Shown here one piece after another: positions 9,273 to 16,613 of a stretch of DNA of 64,000 bases (position 1 is the stretch's first letter; every line of letters begins with the position of its first letter). Source of the stretch: JAXGTD01 sp040775095 (GTDB lineage: Bacteria > Pseudomonadota > Gammaproteobacteria > Chromatiales > Chromatiaceae). Both the position numbers and the translations under genes were made by a program. The notes under the pieces are model-generated. The model had not been told where the DNA came from. It searched no databases and was given only the letters and a program-made list of their open reading frames with translations. Location of the stretch: the NCBI GenBank assembly GCA_040775095.1, contig JAXGTD010000006.1, forward strand, positions 4,767 to 68,766, read 5' to 3'.

Positions 9273-11876
9273 CTACGCGGTGGTCGATACCGCCTCCAGT
9301 GGCGGCTGCAGCGCTGCCTGGGCAACCGGCAGCGCGACATGAAATACGGCGCCGACACCAGGCTCGGATTCGGCCCAGATCTCGCCACCGTGATTCTCCA
9401 GAATCGTCTGGCTGATCGGCAGCCCCATCCCCATCCCCCCTTCCTTGGTGGTGAAGAAGGGATCGAACAGATGCAACATACGCTCGTCGGGGATGCCCGG
9501 GCCATTGTCCCGGACACTCACCAGGGCACGGCCGTCGCGCACGTCCGTGGCGATGCGCAGGACGCGATGTCCGGCCGGTCGCTCTTCGAGCGAATCCAGC
9601 GCGTTGCGCACCAGGTTCAGCAACACCTGCTCGATCTGCACCAGATCGACATCGACCGGGATCTCTCCAGGCGCCAGATCGAGCCCGATCTCCATCTCCA
9701 GCTTGCCGATCTCGAACTCGACGAAGCTGCAGACCTCGCGCACCAGATAGTTCAAGTCGACCTGGGAGCGGATCGGCGGCTGCTTGCCGACCAACGCCCG
9801 TAGTCGACGAATGATCTCGCTGGCCCGCTGGGCCTGGCTGGAGATCTGCCCCATGGCATCCACCAGTTCCTCGCTGCCGCCAATGCCACCCTTGAGCCGG
9901 CGGCTGCAGCCGTTGGCGTAATTGGTGATCGCCGAGAGCGGCTGATTCAACTCGTGGGCCATGCCCGTGGCCACCTCACCCATGGTGCTGAGCCGGCATA
10001 CATGCACCAGCTCGGCCTGATGCTGACGCGACTCCTGCTCGGCCCTGCGCACCGCGGTGATGTCGCGGGCATAGATGTTGACGTAACCCAGATCCTGGAT
10101 CGGGACGAACAACAGCGAATAGATGCGGCCGCCGAGATCGCCCTCGTGGTCACGGTTCTGGCCATCCTCCAGCATCGCGCGGACCTCGTCCAGCCAGGCG
10201 TCGGGCAGCAGCTGCCCCGGCTCGGTCTGCCAGGCATCCGTGAGCGGACGGCTCGCCGCGTTGGCGTAGACGATCAGCCCCTCAGCGTTGACGCGCAGGA
10301 TCGGATTCGGGCTCTCGCTGGCGAAGCGCGCCAGGCCCTTGATCTCCCGCTCGGCGTTCTTGCGCTTGGTCGCGTCGTGGATATAGAGGGTATAGACGCG
10401 CTCGGCGTCCAGATCGATCGGTACGATCGACATCTCGACCGGAAACGCGCTGCCATCCGCATGCACCGCACCGAGCTCGCCCCGGGCATGCGACTGCCGA
10501 CCGCCCAGACGCCGGCGCCCGGACTCCTGCAACATACCCACGAACGCGGTATGGCTGCTCTCGCTCAGGAAGCGGCGCATGAAATCGCTCCCCAACGCGC
10601 TGCCGCTCGCGAAGCCGAACATGCGTTCCGCGGTTGGATTGTGGTCGACGATCTGCCCGGATCGATTCAGGGTGATGATGGCATCGAGCGATGCCTCCAT
10701 GATCGCCGCCTTCAGGGCCTCGGTCTCGCGCATCTCGTGCTCGTGGCGCCGGCTCATCTCCTCACGCGCGCGCAGCACCAGCATGGTGAAGTGCTGGATC
10801 CACTCCTCGAGCAGGAGCAGCTGATTGCCGTCGCGATGGAAACCGGGCTGCTCGATGCCGAGGGCACGTTGCGCGAATCGCGACATCCGCTTGAGCACCT
10901 TGTTCAGCCGCGCGGAGACCAGATAGATCACCAGCGTGAACACCAGGATAAACACCAGCGCCGCCAGGACCCGCTGGCGACGCTCGAACTCGACCACGCG
11001 CTCGGACATCTTGTCGACGCTATGGTGCGGGATGAAGGTGGTAAACAGCATGTTCCAGTTGGAGCCCTCGTAGCGGGGCAGCGACTGGGATGTCACCAGG
11101 AAGGTATCGGTCCACTGGTCGAGCAGGGTGCCGGGGATCAGATCCTGCGGCTCATTGCTCACGAGGATGCGCTGTTCGTCCGCGTCCACCAGCGCCACAG
11201 CGGAACTGTCGGCCGAGATGGTCCCCTCGGATGCCAGCAGGAAGTCCGTGTCGACTGGCACGACGACCACGAGCCGTCCCATCTTGTAGCCGCCGGCGTC
11301 CTCGACTTGGTCGCTGACCACCAGATAGGGCTGATTGTCGACGCGGCTCAACACGGTATAGACGTCGTCGGAGTCGCTCGTCCACTGCCCCGTGTCGGCG
11401 AGCAGCTCCGATGGGAGCGGCTCCGCGCCGGACTGGTAGATCTCGCGTACCCCCCCACGGGAATCCACCAGCAACACATAGCTTGGCGCCAGCAGGGCAT
11501 TGCGGCCGAAGAAATCCGGCAACCAGAACGGGCGGAACCCCTCGTAGACCACCGGATCGACATCCTCTTCCGGGAACCAGAACAGCGGCTCCAGGTACTG
11601 GGCCAGGCGGCGGTGATTGGCGAGCAGCCGCGTGGTCGCCGCATAGTTGCTCATGTACTGGTTGAACCGCATCAGGCTCTCTCGCGAACGCAGATCGAGT
11701 CGGGCCTGGAGCTCTGTTTCGAAGATCCGCTTGACCGAGCGCCCCTGGATCTGGTCGAGCACGCCCCACACCGCAAGCCCCGCAATCAGTCCGATCAGGA
11801 TCGCGATCATGGGCATCGGCACGCGCCGCAGTGAGCGGAACAGCAGCGATTTCACCGACGATGGGGGCGACTTCAC
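9273..11876 (-). CDS. dctS: Membrane sensor histidine kinase with PAS domains, DctS-like
   Basis: The 867-residue protein has a transmembrane helix near residues 22 to 42, a large periplasmic sensor region of about 260 residues, and a second helix (VFILVFTLVIYLVSA) near residue 310. Cytoplasmic PAS domains follow (AIMEASLDAIITLNRSG; a second near SESPNPILRVNAEGL). The kinase core has the phosphorylated histidine in MGEVATGMAHELNQPLSA, an N box in LLNLVRNALDSLEE, and glycine boxes DNGPGIPD and GGMGMGLPIS. Start is GTG with no strong ribosome-binding site. It is paired with the FixJ-type regulator, as in DctS/DctR. The ligand is inferred to be a C4-dicarboxylate from context. Confidence 0.88.
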   Translation of the reverse strand: MKSPPSSVKSLLFRSLRRVPMPMIAILIGLIAGLAVWGVLDQIQGRSVKRIFETELQARLDLRSRESLMRFNQYMSNYAATTRLLANHRRLAQYLEPLFWFPEEDVDPVVYEGFRPFWLPDFFGRNALLAPSYVLLVDSRGGVREIYQSGAEPLPSELLADTGQWTSDSDDVYTVLSRVDNQPYLVVSDQVEDAGGYKMGRLVVVVPVDTDFLLASEGTISADSSAVALVDADEQRILVSNEPQDLIPGTLLDQWTDTFLVTSQSLPRYEGSNWNMLFTTFIPHHSVDKMSERVVEFERRQRVLAALVFILVFTLVIYLVSARLNKVLKRMSRFAQRALGIEQPGFHRDGNQLLLLEEWIQHFTMLVLRAREEMSRRHEHEMRETEALKAAIMEASLDAIITLNRSGQIVDHNPTAERMFGFASGSALGSDFMRRFLSESSHTAFVGMLQESGRRRLGGRQSHARGELGAVHADGSAFPVEMSIVPIDLDAERVYTLYIHDATKRKNAEREIKGLARFASESPNPILRVNAEGLIVYANAASRPLTDAWQTEPGQLLPDAWLDEVRAMLEDGQNRDHEGDLGGRIYSLLFVPIQDLGYVNIYARDITAVRRAEQESRQHQAELVHVCRLSTMGEVATGMAHELNQPLSAITNYANGCSRRLKGGIGGSEELVDAMGQISSQAQRASEIIRRLRALVGKQPPIRSQVDLNYLVREVCSFVEFEIGKLEMEIGLDLAPGEIPVDVDLVQIEQVLLNLVRNALDSLEERPAGHRVLRIATDVRDGRALVSVRDNGPGIPDERMLHLFDPFFTTKEGGMGMGLPISQTILENHGGEIWAESEPGVGAVFHVALPVAQAALQPPLEAVSTTA

Positions 11877-12048
11877 GAGCGCGGAGGGGACATGGGTTCT
11901 CTGGGTGGTCGAAGTCTAGCGGATTCCGGTCCGGCGCACGCGGGGCACGGCAAGGAGCATCGGCCACACGACGACGCCGTCCATGACGCGGGCGGGCCGA
12001 TGCAGGACAATGTGACGGTACCTACCCCGGATCCTGGAGATCCCCATC

Positions 12049-12534
12049 ATGACCCTCGTCGATCTCTCCCGTGCCCAAGGCCCCGGGCTGCCAAGGCGCC
12101 TCGCGATCATGCTCTACGACCTGCTGCTGCTGGCCGCGGTGCTGATGGTGACCACGGCACTGTGGACCCTGCCCTATCAGGCCCTCGTCGGCACCCCGCT
12201 GTATCAGAGTGCGGCCTTCCCGCTCTTTCAGCTCTGTCTGCTGCTGATCATTGTCGGCTACTACGTCTATTTCTGGAGTCACGGTCGGCAGACACTGGGC
12301 ATGCGGGCGTGGCGCACGAGGCTGTATCGCGCGGACGGGGCCGACCTGAACGCCCGCGATGCGCTGCGGCGGTTCGGACTTGCCGCGTTGACCCTGCCCC
12401 CGCTCGGCATCGGACTGTGGTGGATGCTCTTCGCGCGCGACCGACTGGCCTGGTACGACCGCCTCTCGGGCACGCGCCCGATCCTGCTGGCCAGACCGGA
12501 TGCCAGGTCGACGGACATGGGGCGTCGGGCATGA
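12049..12534 (+). CDS. RDD family membrane protein
   Basis: The 161-residue protein has the RDD signature: an arginine in PRRLAIMLYDLLLLAAV, two to three transmembrane helices, the HGRQTLGMRAWRTRL loop and the ending DRLAWYDRLSGTRPI. The function of this family is mostly unknown; some members are implicated in ion exchange. GGAG lies upstream of the ATG. Its stop overlaps the start of the next gene by four bases (ATGA), so the two are probably translated together. It is divergent from the sensor kinase gene, with about 170 bases between them for promoters. Confidence 0.88.
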   Translation: MTLVDLSRAQGPGLPRRLAIMLYDLLLLAAVLMVTTALWTLPYQALVGTPLYQSAAFPLFQLCLLLIIVGYYVYFWSHGRQTLGMRAWRTRLYRADGADLNARDALRRFGLAALTLPPLGIGLWWMLFARDRLAWYDRLSGTRPILLARPDARSTDMGRRA

Positions 12535-13169
12535 AATACGCGATCGTGCCGGTCACACCCTTCCAACAGAACTGCACCCTGCTCGTCTGTCCCGAGACCG
12601 CAGAGGCCGCCATCGTCGATCCCGGGGGCGAGCCCGAACGCATCCTCGCCGCGCTCCAGCGCCTGGGCGCAACGCCGACCCGGCTGTTGCTGACCCACGG
12701 CCATCTGGATCACGTCGGTGCGGCCGCGGAGCTGTCGCAACGCCTGGGGCTAGCGATCGTCGGCCCGCATCGCGACGACGCGTTCCTCCTCGCCGGGATA
12801 CCCGCCCAGGCGCGGATGTTCGGCTTCCCCGTCCAGGATCCGTTTACGCCCGACCAGTGGCTCGACGCCGGCGATCTGGTCTCGGTTGGCAATCAGAGGC
12901 TGGAGGTCCTGCACTGCCCGGGTCACACCCCTGGGCATGTGCTGTTCTTCCACCGTCCATCGCAGCTCGCCCAGGTGGGCGACGTACTCTTCCGCGGCTC
13001 GATCGGGCGCACCGACTTCCCACGAGGCAATCATGCCCAGCTGATCCGTTGCATCCGCGAGCGGCTGTTTCCGCTCGGCGACGCGGTGCGCTTCATCCCC
13101 GGCCACGGTCCGATGGGCATCCTGGGTGAGGAACGGCGGACCAATCCATTCGTCGGCGAACAGGCCTGA
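12531..13169 (+). CDS. Metallo-beta-lactamase-fold hydrolase (YcbL/GloB-like)
   Basis: This 212-residue single-domain hydrolase has the metal-binding motif THGHLDHVG near residue 56. Further ligands sit in CPGHTPGHV, QVGDVLF and IPGHGP, as expected for the glyoxalase II-like branch of the superfamily. The opening KYAIVPVTPFQQNCTLL is typical of YcbL-type proteins. It may hydrolyse a thioester such as lactoylglutathione, but the family is broad. The ATG overlaps the stop of the RDD gene (ATGA). Its end is only 9 bases from the end of the convergent patatin gene. Confidence 0.9.
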   Translation: MKYAIVPVTPFQQNCTLLVCPETAEAAIVDPGGEPERILAALQRLGATPTRLLLTHGHLDHVGAAAELSQRLGLAIVGPHRDDAFLLAGIPAQARMFGFPVQDPFTPDQWLDAGDLVSVGNQRLEVLHCPGHTPGHVLFFHRPSQLAQVGDVLFRGSIGRTDFPRGNHAQLIRCIRERLFPLGDAVRFIPGHGPMGILGEERRTNPFVGEQA

Positions 13170-13178
13170 GCGTTCCGG

Positions 13179-15371
13179 TCAAGGCCTCCCCAGCAGGAAG
13201 TAGCCAGTCGCCTCGCCGTCCCCGCCGACGCCCACACCCAGATAGGCAGGGCCGAGCCAGGTGTCGGCCCCGAGGAAGAGGCTGCTGCCGAAACGGGTCT
13301 TGGGCTCGGTGAGGAAGTCGATGGTATCACCGATCGCCCCGACCTCCAGCGAGCCGCCGAGGTACACGCCCCGGCCAAGCGGCGGCGTCAGCGTCGCGAT
13401 CTGGTGATAGTAGATCAGTCCGCCGTAAGCCACCTGGTTTCCGCGGAACTGCTCGTAGGCATAGCCCGAGAGCTCCTGGAAGCCACCCAGCGTGAACTGG
13501 TCGTAATAGGGCATTTCCGCGCCAAAGCTGCTACCCAGCCGCGCCCGCCCCGCCAGGGTCTCGCGGCCCCAGCTCTTGGCACCGATCCAGGTGCCGGAGA
13601 GGCGGTTGTAGTTCAGGTCCGCCCCCATGGCCGGCCGCGGAGAGACCAGATCCAGCGTAACGCGCGAACCGGTGCGCGGGACGTATCGGCTGTCGAGCGT
13701 GTCCCAGCGAAACATTGCGCGCAGACCAGACTCGTTGTTCTCGGTCTCCGGCAACGACGGCTGGCCGGTGTCGAGGTCCATGCGCGCGTTGGCCAGCCGC
13801 ACGCCGATGCGCAGCTCCGCCCGCTCGTCGAACAGCGTACTGCCCAGATCAAACCCGGCGACAGCGCGGGTGAGGTCGTAGCGAGCAACCCGTTGCGAGC
13901 CCTCGAAGACGCTCACGGGGCTACGACCAAGGTAGACGTATGGTGCAACGAAGCCCGCGCGATCGAGCCGCAATGGCTGATAGAGCTCGGAGAACAGGTC
14001 GAGCTCGTTGCCCAGTTGCACGGAGGTCAGCCACTCGCCACCGAGTGCGTTGAGCCAGGTACTGCGATAGGTTGCGCGCAGACCGAAGCGGTTGTCGCCG
14101 ACAAAATCGGACCGGAAACCGAGGCCGAAGCTCAGGTATCCTGGCCCCCACGACTTCTCCAGTGCGTCGACGATGATCTGGTCGCGTCCACCCACGCGCT
14201 CGACCCGATAGCTGATCCGTTCGAAGTCGCCGCGACCGTAGAGGTCCTGGATATCGGACTCGAGCTGCTCGCGATCGAACGGCCGCCCCTGCTGATGTGC
14301 GATCAATGTCTCGAACAGGTCGGCATTGACCCGGTCGACCCCGACGATCTGGACCTCGGCGATCTCCTCGCCCAGGACCGGCACGGTTGCCTGACTCGCC
14401 TTCCACGCCGCGTACTCGGCCGGGCTGACACTCAGATGGGCGAGCCGTGCCGCGACCGACCGCGCGGCCCGCTCGCCGGCGGCAATCGCATCGGCCGCCC
14501 GTTTGAAGTCGCCGGAACCGATATCGCCCAGATTCGGCGAGATCAGAATGTCCTTTTGACGGCGCACCTGCGCCAACGACCGCTTGACGTTCTGTTCCGT
14601 GAGGATGGCGACCATTTGCCCCATGACCCCGACAACGGTCTGCAACTGGTCGCGCGGCAGGTACGAGCTGCCCAGATTGACCGCGATCACGACATCCACG
14701 CCCATCCCGCGCGCCACATCCACTGGCAGATTCCGGACCAGGCCACCGTCCACGTAGAGCCTGTCGTCGATCTCCACCGGCGCGAACGCCCCCGGCACCG
14801 ACATGCTCGCGCGCATGACCCGCGGCAGCGAGCCGCGGCTGAAGACCTTCATGTCGCCGTTCTCCAGATTCGTCGCAACGGCCCGATACGGGATCGGGAG
14901 ATCGTCGAAGTTCTCGACCAGCTCGGCGCCCTTGACCAGGTTGGCGAAGAACAGCTCGATCTTCTGGCCGGCCAACGCCCCCTTGGGCAGGCGAAGCTCC
15001 CCGTCGCGCACGCCGATGCTGAAGTCCCAGGTTGGCAGCGCCCTGTCGTCCTTGCGATGCATCGGCCACTGCTGACGTGGCGGCTCGTCCACGAACAGGT
15101 CGTCCCAGTCCGCGCTGGTGAGTGCCTGCTCGAGACCGGCTGCACTGACCCCACTGGCGTAGGAGCCCCCTACCAGCGCCCCCATGCTCGTACCGGCCAC
15201 CGCCGCAATCGGGATGCGCATCTCCTCGAGCACCTTCAAGACCCCGACATGCGCGGCACCGCGGGCCCCACCCCCGCTGAGCACCAGGCCGATGCGCGGC
15301 TGCCCGGGTGCGGCGGCAAACAGGGGCATCACAAGCGTCACCAGCAACGAGAACAACAACAGTCGCTTCAT
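13179..15371 (-). CDS. PlpD-like patatin phospholipase with outer-membrane barrel (type Vd autotransporter)
   Basis: The 730-residue protein begins with a signal peptide (residues 1 to about 21). A patatin domain follows with oxyanion loop GGGARG (33 to 38), nucleophile Ser62 in GTSMG, and the catalytic aspartate in YVDGGLVRNLP near residue 209. After residue about 330 comes a single POTRA-like domain (AEVQIVGVDRVNADLFE), then a C-terminal beta-barrel of the bacterial surface antigen (BamA-like) type. This order and length match PlpD of Pseudomonas aeruginosa, the founding type Vd secretion protein and a phospholipase A1. It would be anchored in the outer membrane with the lipase domain outside or released. 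Confidence 0.92.
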   Translation of the reverse strand: MKRLLLFSLLVTLVMPLFAAAPGQPRIGLVLSGGGARGAAHVGVLKVLEEMRIPIAAVAGTSMGALVGGSYASGVSAAGLEQALTSADWDDLFVDEPPRQQWPMHRKDDRALPTWDFSIGVRDGELRLPKGALAGQKIELFFANLVKGAELVENFDDLPIPYRAVATNLENGDMKVFSRGSLPRVMRASMSVPGAFAPVEIDDRLYVDGGLVRNLPVDVARGMGVDVVIAVNLGSSYLPRDQLQTVVGVMGQMVAILTEQNVKRSLAQVRRQKDILISPNLGDIGSGDFKRAADAIAAGERAARSVAARLAHLSVSPAEYAAWKASQATVPVLGEEIAEVQIVGVDRVNADLFETLIAHQQGRPFDREQLESDIQDLYGRGDFERISYRVERVGGRDQIIVDALEKSWGPGYLSFGLGFRSDFVGDNRFGLRATYRSTWLNALGGEWLTSVQLGNELDLFSELYQPLRLDRAGFVAPYVYLGRSPVSVFEGSQRVARYDLTRAVAGFDLGSTLFDERAELRIGVRLANARMDLDTGQPSLPETENNESGLRAMFRWDTLDSRYVPRTGSRVTLDLVSPRPAMGADLNYNRLSGTWIGAKSWGRETLAGRARLGSSFGAEMPYYDQFTLGGFQELSGYAYEQFRGNQVAYGGLIYYHQIATLTPPLGRGVYLGGSLEVGAIGDTIDFLTEPKTRFGSSLFLGADTWLGPAYLGVGVGGDGEATGYFLLGRP

Positions 15372-15568
15372 GTCTATAGTCTCCGGAACGGGTCAGCGAA
15401 TCGCGTCGATTGTCCCCCGCGGGTGTCTGCCCCGCCAGCGCCAATACGCCCGCCGCGACGCGTCCGGCACGCGTTCATTGGCGACGGAATCCCCGGTGGA
15501 TCCGAGGCCAGGACCCCGCGCCGGCGTGCGCACGCAAATGCCGCGGTCATAACCTTTGCGCTGACGCG

Positions 15569-15574
15569 TATACT
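15569..15574 (+). promoter_or_regulatory. Probable sigma-70 -10 box for the gene at 15601
   Basis: TATACT is a good -10 hexamer that would place transcription start about 20 bases before the ATG, giving a short leader with GAGGGAGA as ribosome-binding site. No clear -35 is visible at 16 to 18 bases upstream. Confidence 0.45.
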
Positions 15575-15600
15575 AGGACCAGGAACCGAGGGAGACAGCG

Positions 15601-16416
15601 ATGCCCAAGACCGATACGACCCATGGCAGCACCACCCGCCGGCCCTGGGTTCGCGCGCGCACCGCGGGAAATGCGGCACCCCAGAGCGTCACGACGTCCA
15701 AGGCGAGAGCATCGGCCAAGGCCCCGACCAGGACCGCGGCCGAGTCGGACAAGCCCGCCAAGCGGTTCGTTCAGCCCTTTGTATTCGATGACGTGCAGCG
15801 CGGGATGATCACGGGCGCCCTCGAGGCCGCCGATATCGGCGATCCCACCGGACGCGCCATCTTTATCGGCGCAATCGCCTACGAGCTGGCCGCGTTTCGG
15901 GCCGAGGCGGCGCAGCGAGCCCCCTCCCCGCCCGCGCAGCCCGAACCCAAGGCCGCGCCGGCTGCCGCCCCCACCCAGGACCACCCCCTGAGCGCCCTTT
16001 CGCGCTCCGCGGCACAGTTGGTGTCGCAGATCGAGCAGATCGATGAAGCCGCGCGCACGACCTTGTCGGAGGCATTGAAGCGCACCGACCGCTTTGCTCG
16101 GGGCTATGGTGCCGACTATCTCGAGGCCCTGCGCGCGGAGTTGCATCGTATCGCGCTCGCCGCCGAGGCCGCGGACCCGCCCGCACCACCGAAACCGAGA
16201 CCGCGCCCCAGGCGAGCCAAGCCGATCGATCCGGCGACGATCAGCTTCATTCGGTTCGCCGCGAAGGCCTATGCCGAATCCCTGGAGCAGGCCCCGACGC
16301 CGGCCCTGTCCGGGCCGTTCGCCGAGGTCCTCCGGACCATCGCCGAGGCCACCGACACACCGCTGCAGATCAACGCGCGCGCCTTGAAACAGGCACTGCA
16401 AGCCGCCGACACCTGA
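15601..16416 (+). CDS. Hypothetical basic, alanine/proline-rich protein
   Basis: I do not recognise this 271-residue protein. The first 55 residues are rich in Thr, Arg, Lys and Ala and look disordered. A short conserved-looking block follows (FVFDDVQRGMITGALEAADI), then a proline/alanine linker (about residues 103 to 125), a helical segment (about 130 to 190), a second linker with PPAPPKPRPRPRR, and a C-terminal helical segment. No signal peptide or membrane helix is visible, so it is probably cytoplasmic. A strong ribosome-binding site (GAGGGAGA) and a candidate -10 box support the start. It could be a nucleic-acid- or granule-associated protein, but nothing in the sequence proves this. Confidence 0.6.
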   Translation: MPKTDTTHGSTTRRPWVRARTAGNAAPQSVTTSKARASAKAPTRTAAESDKPAKRFVQPFVFDDVQRGMITGALEAADIGDPTGRAIFIGAIAYELAAFRAEAAQRAPSPPAQPEPKAAPAAAPTQDHPLSALSRSAAQLVSQIEQIDEAARTTLSEALKRTDRFARGYGADYLEALRAELHRIALAAEAADPPAPPKPRPRPRRAKPIDPATISFIRFAAKAYAESLEQAPTPALSGPFAEVLRTIAEATDTPLQINARALKQALQAADT

Positions 16417-16471
16417 CCCCGGGCGGTGCCTTGAGCAGGCCAACCCCGTGTGATCCGGGTACGCGCCCAAC

Positions 16472-16502
16472 GGCCACGCCGTGCGGGTACCGCGCCGTGG
16501 CC
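16472..16502 (+). terminator. Hairpin downstream of the gene at 15601
   Basis: GGCCACG (16472 to 16478) pairs perfectly with CGTGGCC (16496 to 16502). It lies about 55 bases after the stop. There is no T-run, so it may be a processing or pausing hairpin rather than a full intrinsic terminator. Confidence 0.35.
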
Positions 16503-16613
16503 AGCCCCGGATCGCCGCGAGCGCGGGGTTGCCCGCGGGTCGCCAACGGACCCAACGTCGTGGGCGGTGACTCGGTTACAATGACCGCCTAACGCAGCAC
16601 AAGCCAGGCCGCC

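Noticed and set aside
9954..11834. A 626-residue plus-strand frame opposite the sensor kinase
   Set aside because: Antisense of a kinase with intact H, N and G boxes; no domain of its own.
13404..15791. A 795-residue plus-strand frame opposite the patatin gene
   Set aside because: High-GC antisense artefact; the patatin frame has all catalytic and barrel features.
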